Notes: generated by a model from the letters alone, not told the origin. A stretch of 64,000 nucleotides of DNA from Flaccisagitta enflata (GCA_965153355.1 OZ231128.1:25792001-25856000); one strand, 5' to 3'. Numbered from the stretch's first letter, positions 12,008 to 23,194 are shown. Numbers and translations are program-made.

Positions 12008-12604
12008 CAGTACTATGGAAGCAAAGACAACCTAGACTGGAGGATATATTTTAGGTATCTTAATTTCATTTGATCTATAAAAAAATCAAAATCTATACTA
12101 ATCAAAGGTTGCTCTGTTGCTTAAATATGTTACCTTTTCTTATTCTTCAATTTATAATTTGACTTCATAAGGACTTTTTTATTCAATGTTCTCACCTAGT
12201 TCATCAGATTGAACAGAAAATTTCATATAATTTAGAAAAAAAATCAGCCCAATCAGACTTTTTTTACAGGTTTTGTACCCGTTTTAAACTTTGCCCAGAT
12301 ACTAATATACATAATACATCTGTTTGAAGAATAGCTGTAGAACCTGTAAAAAAAATCTGATTAAGCTGATTTTTTTTTTTATTTTATAAAGAATTTTAAC
12401 TTAATCTGATGGGCTAGGTTAGAACATTTAATAATGAAGTCCCAATGAAGTCAAGTCAAAGGTTAAATAATGAAAAAAGCTAACATTCAAGCAACTGAGC
12501 AACTGTTAATTAGCATAGATTTTAATTTTTTTATAAATCAGATAAGATTAAGATACCTAAAATCTATCCCCCAGTTTTAGGTCGTCTTTGCTCCCATCGT
12601 ACTG
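12008..12604. mobile_element. TA-flanked foldback MITE, 597 bp
   Basis: It begins CAGTACTATGGAAGCAAAGA and its right end, read inverted, begins CAGTACGATGGGAGCAAAGA. Both are flanked by TA, and inverted homology continues deep into the element, so most of it can fold back. The same kind of terminus occurs at 44694. CAGT at a TA target is typical of Tc1/mariner-mobilised elements. Confidence 0.85.
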
Positions 12605-12606
12605 TA

Positions 12607-14505
12607 TTTACTCGAACTTGAGCTGCTTCCTTCATCATGATGCGATGTGCTTTTGTTTTGTGATTTGTATCCCGCAACTATTAGTTACGGCGTAACTATG
12701 ACAATCAATTTCTTCTACGCGTGATTCAATTCATCTTGTCATACGCTGCCATTGGATTTCACTGTATTGTATAGTGCCAAGCTGCCAATGTACTTGTTTG
12801 AAATGAAAAAAAAACGAATATTTTGTAAGAAAATTGAAATCATTTTTCTTGAATGATTTATGATATGACATGTAGTTTGTTTTTTATCAACGCGAGTGTA
12901 ATGAAAGAATGCGACATCTGAAATAAGGTTTTGCGCAATTAAAAAAGGATGTTCATTTTTATGAGATTTGGAATGTTTGATCATTCTTTCTTGAACAAGC
13001 AGTTCGACATCTAGTTTTGTCTTGTTGGTTATGTCTAGAAATGCTTTGACCTGAACAAATGTGATCATGATCTTAAATCGACGGCTGTATTTGAATGTAT
13101 ATGTGACTTATTATTGTCCTCTTTTTGCACTGTATGCCTATGAATTCTTTTGTGAGTGTTTTATTAGGGTCGGTTACATCCAATATGTCATGTCAGTATG
13201 TCAATATGTCAATGTGCGTGTTAAGCATGTTCTTATGTTCATGAATGGCATTTGGCAATGATTTTAGGACGGCGTGTATTTGAAAGCAATATTTAGATGG
13301 TCAGCTTCCAAATTTGCTTAATTTAAGATACTGATGAAATGGTGAAGATACTTATTATGAAGTAATGAAGTTTATTTTAGGCCAAAGAAGTCCTAGGTTT
13401 GTTTGTGAAGACTGACAGAGCTTGATATAAGGGATTTTAGGGTTTGTTTAAAGCCTATAAAAGTGGAATTAAAATCAGGGCCGATTTGCATTAAGCGTCA
13501 AAAGGATAGATTTGGGGGAAACAGACATATATTCAAAATTTGGTTTTTTTATTCTATAAGATAGCATCTTTTTGCCATCATTTAAAAAAAAATTCATTAC
13601 CTAGTTTATTACCATCACCGGAATATCTATTGCTATGGCCATTAAAAAGAGGTCCAAACAGGCGAATAATGAGGCATTATCAACATGCCTCCTAAGATGT
13701 GCCAAATACCTTGGGGAATACTTCTTTGAGGTTAATTTTGCTCAAACTTGGTATGGGTATGATTGTCCCTCAATAAAGTGCCTGTTTTGGCTCAAAATGG
13801 CCATTTTTGGCTGATTTTGGCCTAAAAGCCCTACTTAAATTAGGCCGATTAAACTGAAATTTTACAAGCACATGTAACTACATACTACTTACCATTCCTA
13901 GAAAGATCATGACATTTTTCAAAATTTTTGATACCTAAAACCTTAAAAAGTTGTTTTTTTCAAGATACTAGACACCAAAAAATAAGCATTTACCCCCCTG
14001 AATCTAAAAATTTCATGAAAATCGGACTTCATTAAAGTGCCCAAATTGGACTTCAAAGTCAAAACACAACATTTTGAATTAATGAAAATTAGATTTTTAT
14101 GTAGGGACAAGGACAAATTATGCATGGGATCGATCAACCATGACCCAAAAAGTGTGGTTTGGGTTGTTGCTGATCTTCAAAAAAAATTTCAACCCTTGTT
14201 TAACATTATTTGCCTGTCAAAAAAAAAATAACAAAAATTGCTATTATTATTCTATAAATTTTTTTCTTTTTTAAATAGAAATTTGAGTATAAATCCTGAA
14301 CGAAATAAGATTTTGCATTGAAATTTTCTGCAATAACACCTATTATACTATTTTACAAGATGGTAAAAAAAAATTACAAAAATATGACATTCATTTTTTT
14401 CACCCTTTGACCCTCCAAATTTCATGTTCGTGTACACCGTGACCTAGAGCGGTTGCCCCATTTAAACATGATGTAGTGTCGGGCCCCAATCCTTGACGGG
14501 TATGT
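12607..14505. other. AT-rich spacer, no gene seen
   Basis: About 1.9 kb of AT-rich sequence. Frames at 12739-13068 (minus) and 13061-13261 (plus) have no recognisable domain. TAGGTCACGGTGTAC at 9638 recurs inverted at about 14434-14448, which may mark ends of an older large element. Confidence 0.4.
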
Positions 14506-14513
14506 GTTATTTC

Positions 14514-15033
14514 CAGGCCTTAATTTAGTGATTCTGTTGAGCGTGCACGCCGGGCACGCTCCTCAGAATTTTAGCGTGCCCGACAGAAAATGAGCGTGCC
14601 TGGTTTTCAACCTCATTTTTCTAATACCACTTGATTCTATTATACAAATATACAAACATACATAATGGAAGCGAAATGTGTATTCATTCACCAAAGAATG
14701 AACGCAAAACACAGAGTTAGTCCAATATTGATAATTTGAGAAAATTTGAAATCTCCTTTGAATGAAAATTTGAATTCTCCTTTGCATGAACAAATAAATC
14801 ATTTCACTGTGAAGGAATGATTGAATTAAAGAATCAGATATTCCTGATCCATTCATTTGATTGAATGCTTATTTAAAAAAAACAGTTTTTGGATTTACAA
14901 TTGTAATTCAAGAGATTTGATTCAATTCTAAAAAAGTCAAGAAAGAATAAGTGAATAAGTGAATGAAAAAATAAATAGATTTATGAATAATGAATAAAAG
15001 AAAGAAAGAAAGAAAGAAAAGAAAAGAAAGAAA

Positions 15034-15069
<36 letters not shown>

Positions 15070-15235
15070 GAAAAGAAAAAAAAAGAAAAGAACATTCTTG
15101 CAATCATATCCATGAAATTCAGTTAGCCTGATAAGATGAGAGAGTGCCAGCCGGGCACGCCATCACCAAAAACAGCGTGCCTGACTGTAAAACAGAGTAC
15201 CTCGGGCACGCGGGCACGCTCTAAATTAAGGCCTG
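14514..15235. mobile_element. hAT-like MITE, second family (722 bp)
   Basis: The termini CAGGCCTTAATTTAG and CTAAATTAAGGCCTG are flanked by a perfect 8-bp duplication, GTTATTTC (14506-14513 and 15236-15243). Subterminal GC-rich inverted motifs (GTGCACGCCGGGCACGC, GCGTGCCCGAC) are shared with the larger relative at 41137. The interior holds a GAAA microsatellite (15000-15070) and no coding sequence. Confidence 0.92.
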
Positions 15236-15243
15236 GTTATTTC

Positions 15244-15868
15244 AACAGTCATATAGTTAGTATAGTTAGGGTGTATGCTAAAAGCAAAAACAATAATTAA
15301 CATCTCAAAAGTCATGTTTACTTACATGTATATGACTCTGTCAGATTCAATGTGTAGCTTTGAAATTCTACTTTTAGGTGGCCACCTGCCCAGCCTAACC
15401 TTACCTATAATCAATTCAAAGTATTTGAATTCCTATTTTGACCTGCAGATTTGCAAATCTGCAGAAAAACTGATTGAAAGTGTTTTTTGATATTCTATTT
15501 AGAAGACGTTCTAAAGTGATATCAAAATGTTAAAACATCAATATTTTAATTTTTGTAAAATCGTGAACACCTTTTCAAAAATCTCGGCGTGGATTTTGAT
15601 GAAAGCTCCAGAAAATTTGCACTTTCAGATGGTTTTTCATGAAGATTTCAATCTGCAGTTTTAGTTGTGTTGAAATTTTTGTTTTTCTATTGACCTATGG
15701 GAAGTTCAAGGTAAGGCGCGGCCACCAAGATCTAAACTTAAAAAGCTGAAAATGATGACAATAGAAGCCCAAGACAGCTCTACAACATGAACTGCTCGGA
15801 GAATTTCGATTTTTTTGTTATTTGTCATTTCAGTACAGGCTAATTAGTTAGTATGTGTGCAGTGTGCC
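15244..15868. other. Spacer with a 22-bp perfect palindrome
   Basis: A perfect palindrome (CTGCAGATTTG followed by its complement) lies at about 15443-15464. GGTGGCC/CTTACC motifs at 15378 and 15715 are inverted, so a small foldback element is possible. No gene recognised; the 71-codon frame at 15275-15490 has no motif. Confidence 0.4.
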
Positions 15869-15869
15869 C

Positions 15870-16370
15870 GATGACGCCCCTGACGCCCCTTTCACGTCAC
15901 CTCCCTCAGTCATAACTGAACTTTTTTATCACCCAAACGAAGCCCGCAAATGAAGGGCCCCTGACGCCCCTGACGCCCCTTTCACATCACCTCCCTTAGT
16001 CACAATGGAACTTTTTTATCACCCAAACGAAGCCCGCAAATGAAGGGCCCCTGACGCCCCTGACGCCCCTTTCACGTCACCTCCCTTAGTCACAACTGAA
16101 GGTTTTTATCACCCAAACGAAGCCCTCAAATGAAGGGCCCCTGACGCCCCTTTCACGTCACCTCCCTTAGTCACAACTGAACTTTCTTATCACCCAAAAG
16201 AAGCCCGCAAACGAAGGGCCCCTGACGCCCCTGATGCCCCTTTCACGTCACCTCCCTTAGTCACAACTGAACTGTCTTATCACCCAAACGAAGCAGGCAA
16301 ATGAAGGGCCCCAGGGCCCAGACGCCCCTGACGCCCTCTTCCACGTCGCGTCACCTCCCTTAGCAGTCAC
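15870..16370. repeat. 90-bp tandem satellite
   Basis: TTCACGTCACCTCCC recurs at 15891, 15981, 16071, 16152 and 16242: spacing 90, 90, 81, 90. The single 81-bp interval lacks one copy of an internal 9-bp repeat (CCTGACGCC), so there is a repeat within the repeat. About 5.5 units. Confidence 0.9.
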
Positions 16371-16574
16371 GTGTCATTACACAAATAGGCGCATAATGAT
16401 ATTTAAGCGGATCATCGAGTTAGGGGACATGCTTTAATCTTGTCATACTTGTTCACATTAGCGTATTTTGACATAAAGTAATTGCGAGATGAATACATAT
16501 ATCCACATATCGAAATGAGAGAATTTCAAACTTTTTTGGAGATGAGACAACAATTTTCGCGGGTTATTGTTACT

Positions 16575-16683
16575 TCGTTTTTAGATGCGACAAAGCACCT
16601 CTATAACTGGCTGTGACCGTCGGTTGGTCTGTCGGTAACGCATTTGTTCGTCGCACCTTATTGGCCTACTTGGCCTTGTTTTA
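16575..16683 (-). mobile_element. HINE-like element, family C
   Basis: Left (3') end TTTTTAGATGCGACAAAGCA, then CTCTATAACTGG, a CGTCGGTTGGTC microsatellite, the internal motif CGTCGCACCTTATTGGCC, and the universal terminus CCTTGTTTT. It is the reverse complement of the copy at 58715. Confidence 0.85.
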
Positions 16684-17140
16684 ATCACATCGACAAGGAG
16701 CATTTCATCATGCCATGCTTCACTCGAGACACTACGATCGAAGCTGGAATAAGTTCTACGCGACGAAGGAGAGAAAGTCATAATCAGTACTGATTTGTGC
16801 AAGAAACGTCTTATCATTGAATAAGCCTGCGCTGAGTCCTCTCGGGATTAAGACATTGCCTTGCAGACAAGGATGAGCTTTTTTCTTTGAAAAAGAACCG
16901 CAAATCGACACTGGTAATTATTCCCGTCAAAGCGTAAACAACGCGTTCGTGAATTTTTAGTACACGACTCAATAACCCGCTCTGTTTGTCAGTTGGTCCA
17001 TCCTTCAAACTTTCCATTTTTTAGTCGCGGACTAGCGACTTTATAAGGGGTTTTGTCCGTTGGTCCATCGGTCCGTCCGTTGGTCCATCAGCACGAGTCA
17101 AAAATTGAAAAAAAAATCCCAGCAATCATAATATAATAGA
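16684..17140. other. Spacer with a truncated family A end (17018-17100)
   Basis: A right-end fragment with hairpin TAGTCGCGGACTAGCGACT and a CCGTTGGTCCATC run lies at 17018-17100, and an older ACACGACTCAATAACCCGCT fragment at 16960-17000. The rest is unassigned. Confidence 0.5.
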
Positions 17141-17153
17141 CATGTTTGTCTCT

Positions 17154-17160
17154 TTTATTT
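17154..17160 (-). terminator. Candidate polyadenylation signal
   Basis: Minus-strand AATAAA about 145 nt downstream of the stop codon of the candidate terminal exon at 17301-17425. The hexamer alone is weak evidence. Confidence 0.3.
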
Positions 17161-17300
17161 ACAGCAATGAGGCAACAGCGGCAAGGAAAAGGAATGAACT
17201 CATCAAAGAAATGTTTCTGACAAATACATGAAGAGAATACAAGTCATCCAAGAATTCAATAAATCTTGTCTGAATTTCAATACCGAATAAAAAACATTAT

Positions 17301-17425
17301 TCAGCAACAAAACCAATTATCACATTCACTCTTGGAATCAGAAAGGATGATCGGGCGTCTTTTGGCCATTGCGTAATCTGCATCTCCCTCATCCAAATTT
17401 GTTGCATGCGATCGTTTCCGTCGAC
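17301..17425 (-). CDS. Candidate C-terminal exon with two basic clusters
   Basis: On the minus strand, a good 3' splice site (pyrimidine tract ending CTCGCAG) precedes 125 nt that read 40 residues and a TGA if entered with two bases of a split codon. The peptide starts RRKRSHATNLDEGDADYAMA and continues with KRRP, SDSKSE and a final WFCC. The two basic clusters resemble nuclear localisation signals. The exon lies downstream of, and on the same strand as, the kinesin exons, so it could end that gene or another. No intermediate exon was found, so this link is conjecture. Confidence 0.35.
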
Positions 17426-17540
17426 CTGCGAGCAAAAGCAATGCTGATTAAAAAATAAGAAACGGCCTTATAATCTAAATTAACAAATAATACACGGTTT
17501 ATACTTTCAAGGTGTGTCTAAACAAATTTTCTGGGACAGT

Positions 17541-17699
17541 TTTTAGTCGCGGACACGCGACTCTATAAGCCACTTTTCGGTCCGTCGGTCCGTCCGTCCG
17601 TCCGTCCGTCCGTCCGTCGGTAACAAAGTCACTTTTCGAGGTTTTCCGCTCCTGCCCACCCGTCCGCGACTAATGCTGCCGTGTATACGGCCTTGTTTT
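17541..17699 (-). mobile_element. HINE-like element, family A (complete)
   Basis: Reference copy. The 3' end is on the left: TTTTAGTCGCGGACACGCGA, with perfect hairpin GTCGCG-GACA-CGCGAC at 17546-17561. Next come CTCTATAAGCC, a pure CCGT array (17585-17620), GCTCCTGCCCACCCGTCCGC and GACTA (the subterminal copy of the stem), ending GTGTATACGGCCTTGTTTT. Non-coding, about 160 bp. Confidence 0.93.
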
Positions 17700-17767
17700 G
17701 CTACATGACTCAACAATACGCAGGCCAGGATGTAGAAAACTGCCTAAGTTCCCCAATGCACCCAAAA

Positions 17768-17946
17768 AAGCTTTTAAATAAGCCGCTGTACAACGTTCAA
17801 ATTGATTGGGAACCTTTTACAGGGTGAGCTTGTAGTTTCTAAAGGATTGCATGGTAAACTAGATACAAGAAAAAATTTTTAGCTAGTGTACCATGCAATC
17901 CTATGGAAAGTTCAAAGTTGTACAGCGGCTCATTTGAAAAGTTTTT
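17768..17946. repeat. 175-bp foldback
   Basis: AAGCCGCTGTACAACGTTCAA on the left pairs with TTCAAAGTTGTACAGCGGCT on the right. An inner stem, GGATTGCATGGTA / TACCATGCAATCC, lies inside it. It is a small imperfect hairpin element, possibly a MITE. Confidence 0.75.
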
Positions 17947-18007
17947 TTTTTGATAAGGAATTATAGAACCAGGGTGACAGGGTGTATTTTTGCTTTTTTG
18001 GGCACTA

Positions 18008-18273
18008 TGGCCTGCAAGCTCTACACCTTGCTTTGTCCGTCTGTTTGTCCATTTATCCCTCTGTTGGTCAATGTCATTTTACTTTTTCTATAGGAGGCTT
18101 TGTCTGTCGGTCTGTCGGTAATGATTGAGTCAATGGAAAAAAAAGTACATTGGTTACTTCTTGTGTATGTTTGTATGGGGGGATGGGTTGGATAGAGCTG
18201 CGGATGAGGGTTGGACGCCTCTACCCACCCCTCCCCAACAACGCTGCGGCCCCGCGTCACTTGTTCTTATGAT
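18008..18273 (-). mobile_element. HINE-like element, family B (old copy)
   Basis: Contains CTATAGGAGGCTTTGTCTGT with a CGGT run, then CCTCTACCCACC, AACGCTGCGGCCCCGCGTCA and CTTGTT: the family B 5' end read backwards. The hairpin end is decayed. Confidence 0.7.
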
Positions 18274-18454
18274 TTTTTTTTACTTCACTGCGGATGGACG
18301 GACGGACAATCCCTCTTATAGGTATACGAGGACGCATATAAAAATGGTCAGGGGTGGTTGGTGAGTGATTGGAGATGGATAAGCGGAATCTCTGAACTTA
18401 GGGTAATGGACGGATGGACGGACGGACGTTCTTATAGGGATGCGAGGACATGTC
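18274..18454 (+). mobile_element. HINE-like right-end fragments
   Basis: Two GGACGGAC...CTTATAGG(T/G)AT(A/G)CGAGGAC fragments (about 18290-18335 and 18410-18453) resemble right ends of family D-like copies. They lack 5' parts. Confidence 0.5.
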
Positions 18455-18623
18455 TAACAAGGCCGGATACACAGCAATCCAGCTGCGGACGGTTGGGCAG
18501 GAGCAGTACCGCTAAAACCGCTCAAAATTCAGAAATGTGACCGACGGATGGATGGACCGATGGACCGACCGACAGACCAACCGACGTGGTAAGGTGTAGA
18601 GACGCGTGTCCGCGACTTAAAAT
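18455..18623 (+). mobile_element. HINE-like element, family A (complete)
   Basis: Starts AACAAGGCCGGATACACAGC, carries GCGGACGGTTGGGCAGGAGC and a GACCGACAGACC run, and ends AGACGCGTGTCCGCGACTTA. Confidence 0.88.
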
Positions 18624-18739
18624 GGTTTTGAGGTGGTTGGTGAGTGATTGGAGATGGATTAGCGGAATCTTTGAACTTGGGGTAACGGATGGACAGTCAG
18701 CGGTACCCGTGTCCTGCTTAGGTAGGTCATGATTGTTTT

Positions 18740-19061
18740 TGAGGGTGGGAGCAGGGCATCAGCCCCAAAGGGGGTCGATGACCTATGCTTTCACACGGGA
18801 ATTTTCTCCTTCTCCTCCTCTTCCTCCTCTGTCCCCTCTCCCCCAACCTCCAGGCCCATATCTCAGCCTCAAGGCCCATATCCCAGCCTCGAGGCCCAAA
18901 TCCCATTTTTCAAGCCCAAATCCCTCGAGGCTGGGATTTGGGCCTTAAGATGGGATTTGGGGATTTTGGGAGGTGGGGGGGGGGGGATGAAGAAGGAGGA
19001 GAAGGAGAAAATTCCCCTGTTTGAAACATAGGTCATTGAACCCTTCGGGGCCGCTGCCCAA
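18740..19061. mobile_element. Family F foldback with minisatellite core
   Basis: The left end GTCGATGACCTATGCTTTCA with GGGAATTTTCTCCTTCTCC and the right end GGAGAAGGAGAAAATTCCC ... CATAGGTCATTGAACCCTTC are inverted copies. The core is a CAGGCCCATATCTCAGCCT minisatellite that itself turns round midway. The right terminus is GGGGCCGCTGCCCAAAAA, shared with family E. Confidence 0.8.
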
Positions 19062-19143
19062 AAAGGTGACCGACCAACCGACTGACCAACCAACCGACGG
19101 ACCGACATAGCGGGTGTAGAGTTGAGGGGCACACGACTAAAAA
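19062..19143 (+). mobile_element. HINE-like family A right-end fragment
   Basis: GACCGACCAACC microsatellite, GCGGGTGTAGAGTTG and ACACGACTAAAAA, joined directly to the end of the family F element. Confidence 0.7.
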
Positions 19144-19779
19144 CTGTGTTTAAATTAAGAACAATTTGAAAATGTTTGAGCCTTGCAAGTGTCCAAAATT
19201 TAAGAACATTGAAGGCCTTGACGTTCTTTTAAAAAGAAATGAGTGTATATGGTATAGAGCTCAAGATCTAACCAGTGGCGCAATCGGCATGTTTCTATCT
19301 GTCCCCAAACAGATTTAAGGGTGCCCCAAAGATAATGATAGCCCCCTCTGGTAATTTTTCAGTGCCAATCGAGGCAGATGTTTCTACTAAAAATTTTGTT
19401 ATAACTCGGCTTTGTTTTGATTAATCGGGATGATATCCATGAGCAAAATAAAGTATTTTCAAAGTACTAACTGATAGTGAAAACCAAATTTCTTCAATTT
19501 TTTCCATTTGGGTTTGACAATCTTAAGAATTTGTTACAAAAATTCGTGAACAGGCGTTAATCTTGCCAATTCCCAATAATTTTGAAACTTATGGACTACG
19601 CAAAAACAAAAAGCTTTCACCTTTGGACGCCCTTCCAGTTGTCTGCCAATAAATCTGTGCAAACTGCTAGGAACACTTAAAGTAAGACACTTTACTAGCA
19701 CGCCTGGTCATATCGCATATTGGAGCGACATTTCATTGAGCGAGATTTCAAGACGTTCTGGCATAATTAAGAATATTTT
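19144..19779. other. Spacer with old dispersed-repeat fragments
   Basis: Includes GAGCTCAAGATCTAACCAGT and GGCGCAATCGGCATG (19258-19292), the motif that also occurs in the large inverted repeat at 24.2-28.4 kb. No gene recognised. Confidence 0.5.
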
Positions 19780-20029
19780 TAATCGCGTGCACGCGACTCT
19801 ACAACCCACTCTGTCCGTCTGTCGGTCCGTCTGTTGGTCCATCTGTCGGTAACAATTTGCTTCTTTTCGTCATTTTACGCCGTTTTAAGTCATTTTAAGT
19901 CATTTAGAGTAATTAAAAGTTAAATTAAGTCAATTTACAGCTAGTCTGTTAGTCTTTTGGCCTCTTAGTATTTTGGTTTCATGGTCTTAACTTCCACACA
20001 CGACTGTAAGGTGTTGGCCTTGTTTTCTT
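19780..20029 (-). mobile_element. HINE-like element, family A (diverged)
   Basis: TTTTTAATCGCGTGCACGCG end, CTCTACAACCCACTCTGTCC microsatellite start, and a far terminus GTAAGGTGTTGGCCTTGTTT. The interior contains a CATTTTAAGT-type short repeat. Confidence 0.7.
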
Positions 20030-20650
20030 TTTTGCTGAATTCGGTACTGTTTTACAATTTGCAAATGATCTGATTTTGTATCAAAAATTCTTCTCACAGG
20101 TATACATCTCCTCCTTGATTGCATCCAAAAGACATTGACTTATCTTTCAATAAAAGAATTTTGAAAAAAATAATGATTTATGATGAAGAGGAAGCTATCT
20201 TTTGCATTCATGGTGGTTATTATCATCATCAGTCTTTAAGAATATTCGATCCGCTTTAAGAAGACATAGAAAGACAATGAAAAGTAAAGTACTGAACTAA
20301 TAGAAAGGACGGAACAGTGGACAGATGAACAGATAGATAGACTGACTGAAAAACGGACGGCCATATACAGACAGATGGGTGGGTGGATGAATGAACGGAC
20401 AGATAGACGAACCGATGGGCAAACTTCTGGAGTCATAAGGAATTACGGTCTGATAGCAAATCAAACCATGTTCATTGAATATGGCAAATTGAAAGTTAAA
20501 ACCATGAAGATGTGATGCTGTAAGTATTATGGAATCCATTGGTTATTAGGCCGCATATGGGGTAAAGGGGGGGGACTCGATAGGAGAATTGACCGGAAGC
20601 CAACGACTTACATCGATACTACCCCTTCTGACCCCCCCCCCCTTTCCTCC
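20030..20650. other. Spacer, decayed GGAC repeat, no gene
   Basis: Decayed GGACAGAT/GGACGG tetranucleotide stretch at 20310-20410. Otherwise unassigned AT-rich sequence and a C-rich run (20620-20653). Confidence 0.45.
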
Positions 20651-20653
20651 CTC

Positions 20654-22768
20654 CAGTCTATGGACAAAACGACAGTCCTGGACTTTTGCTAATCACTGAT
20701 AGGATGCTAAGGTGTGATTTTTTTCAAAATGCAGGCTTACAACTGCTAGGTAGAAAATTACTAAGGACTGAAGCAAACTAAAGGAAGTTCAATTACTACA
20801 GGGAGGCCATGTAAAGTGCTGAAATGAACTTTTTATAAATTGAAAGTATATGTTGGCATAGAGTGTCTTGCTCACAAGAAGTGTCAACTACCTTGCAAGT
20901 GTTGATGCCACCCCCTAAAGTGTCCACTACCCCACCAAGCCTTGACTACCCCCACAGGTATTGAGCTACCCCCTGCAAGTGCCAACTACCCCCGGCAAGT
21001 GTTGTCTACCCCCCTCATATGTTGACTACCCCCTACAAATATTTATTACCCCTGAAAATATCAACTACCCCCAAAAGTGCCGAATACCCCCCACATGCGT
21101 CCACTACCCCTTGCAAGTGCTGTCTACCCCCCAAAAGTGTCGACTTCCCCCCGCAAGTATCAACTTCCCCCCCAATTGTCAACTACCTACCGCAAGGTTT
21201 GACTACCTCCCACAAGTGTTGACTACCCCTGCAAGTGTCCACTACCCCCAGAAAAGGTCAGACTGCCCCAAAAGTGTTAACTTCTTTAAAGTGTTGACTA
21301 CCACCCCCACTACCCCCTGAGTCAACTACCCCATGAAATGTCAACTACCTACCACAACTTTTAGCTACCCCACAGGTTGACTACCTGGCAGCTTTCAACT
21401 ATCCCCACAAGAAGTGTTGACTACCCCCTGCAAGTATCATCTACCCCCTGGTGTCACACCCCGGCAAGTGTCAGCTAGTCTCATAATGTCAACTACCCTG
21501 CTAGTGTGGGCTACACAAATGTGCGACCACCCCTGCAAGTGTTAACTACCTCACAGAATTAACTACACTGACAAAAGTGTCTACTACCCTCGGCAAGTGT
21601 CAACTACCCCCCCATTGGGGACTTCCCCTCAAAGTGTTGACTACCCCCTGCAAGTGTTGACTACCCAGTTGGCATTTGTGGGGGGGTAGTTGACACTTGC
21701 TGGGGGTTGTTGACACTTGTAAGGGATAGTTGACACCTGCAAGGGATAGTCAACACTTGTGGGGGGAAGTTAACACTTTGAGGGGGAGTTGACATTTGCC
21801 GGGGGTAGTCTACACTTTTTGGGGCTGGTCAACACATGTGGGGGGTAGTCGACAGTCGACACTTGCAGGGGGTAGTCAACACTTGTGGGGGTAGTGGACA
21901 CTTGCCGGGGGTAGTCGACTCAGGGGGTAGTCAATCTTTGCGGGGGGTAGTTCTGCTGCAGGGTAGTTGACTCAAAAAGTAGTGAGGGTGATAGTTAACA
22001 CTTTTGGAGGTAGTTGCTGCCCCCAGGGTAGTCAACACTTGGGGGTAGTGGTGCACACTTGCGGGGAGTGAATTGACTCAAAGAGAGGTAGTGGGTGGTA
22101 GTTAACACTTTGGGAAATGAGATTGACCTTTGAAATGATCCAACACTTGGGAGATGTATTGGACACTTGCGGGGGTAGTCCCAGCACTTGCAGGGTAGTT
22201 GACAATTCGGGTGGTAGTTGACACTTGCGGGGGGTAGTTGACACTTTTTGGGGGTAGACAACACTTGCAAAGAGAAGTTGACACTTGTGGGGGTATTAAT
22301 CACTTTTGGGGGCTAGTTGATATTTGTGGGGGTAGTCCACACTTGAAAGGGGTAGTCAACATTTAAGTGGGGTAGTAATCAACACTTTAGAAAGGTAGTT
22401 GATTCTTGTAGAGGGTAATCGACACTTGTGGCGAGTAGTTGACACTTGCTGGGGGTAGTTGACACTTGTGGGGGGGTCTTGAACATTTGCGGGGGGTAGT
22501 GGACACTTTGGGGGTTGTAATCAACACTTGCAAGGGGTAGTTGACACTTGCGAACAAGACTCTATGCCAACATATAATTTCAATTTATAAAAAGTTCATT
22601 TCACAATTTACCGTAGCCTCCTGTAGTAATTGTACTTCCATTAGTTTGCTTCAGTCCTTAGTAATTTTCTACATAGCAGTTGTGAGCCTGCATATTGAAA
22701 AAAAATCACACCTTAGCATCCTATCAGTGATTAGCAAAAGTTGCGATTGTCGTTTTGTCCATAGACTG
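20654..22768. mobile_element. 2.1-kb foldback transposon with inverted minisatellite arms
   Basis: Terminal inverted repeats of about 225 bp (20654-20880 and 22545-22768, visually near 90% identical) begin CAGTCTATGGACAAAACGAC on both strands. Inside each lies about 0.8 kb of a 20-22-bp minisatellite. It reads CAAGTGTTGACTACCCCCTG on the left and its complement GGGGGTAGTTGACACTTG on the right, switching at about 21665-21680. The whole element can fold into one giant hairpin. The flanks CCTCCCTC and CCTCTCCC match 6/8. The architecture recalls Drosophila FB/Galileo foldback elements. No transposase is inside. Confidence 0.9.
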
Positions 22769-22799
22769 CCTCTCCCATTCACAGGTGTTTTCACTTTTC

Positions 22800-22905
22800 A
22801 CACTTTTCAACTCATGCGTTACGGACCAATGGACCGATGGTCGAGGGACAGACCGACGGACCGATGGACAGACCGATGGACGGACAAAGCCTCACGAGTC
22901 TGAAA
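22800..22905 (+). mobile_element. HINE-like right-end fragment
   Basis: GGACCGATGGACAGACCG run followed by ACAAAGCCTCACGAGTCTGA; the terminal hairpin is lost. Confidence 0.5.
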
Positions 22906-23074
22906 AAAAAACTGACCATTTAAAAGAAAAGAAGAAAAAAAAAAGCCATCAGCCATCAGTCATCACTGATCCGCCATCGACAAGAAGGAGCTTCCTAAAA
23001 AAGTAAAAGAATCGGTGCTATAAAAATGATGAAACAAAAACATTGCTCAAGGACCTCTTATCTTATCTTATCTT

Positions 23075-23194
23075 TTTTTAGTCGCGTACACGTGACTCCA
23101 CAACCCGCTATGTCGGTCGATCCGTCGGCCGGTAACACGCTTTTCTTTGGCGTTTTGACATTTTTTGCCCAAATGCTTGGTTAGCCTTGTTTTG
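23075..23194 (-). mobile_element. HINE-like element, family A (short, diverged)
   Basis: TTTTTAGTCGCGTACACGTG hairpin end, ACTCCACAACCCGC, a CGGTCGATCCGTCGGCCGGT microsatellite remnant, and the TTAGCCTTGTTTTG terminus. The TGGGCAG block is missing or reduced. Confidence 0.75.

Noticed and set aside
15870-16370. CRISPR-like array (also 956-1632 and 4507-4745)
   Set aside because: Units are contiguous tandem repeats without unique spacers, and the context is animal nuclear DNA.
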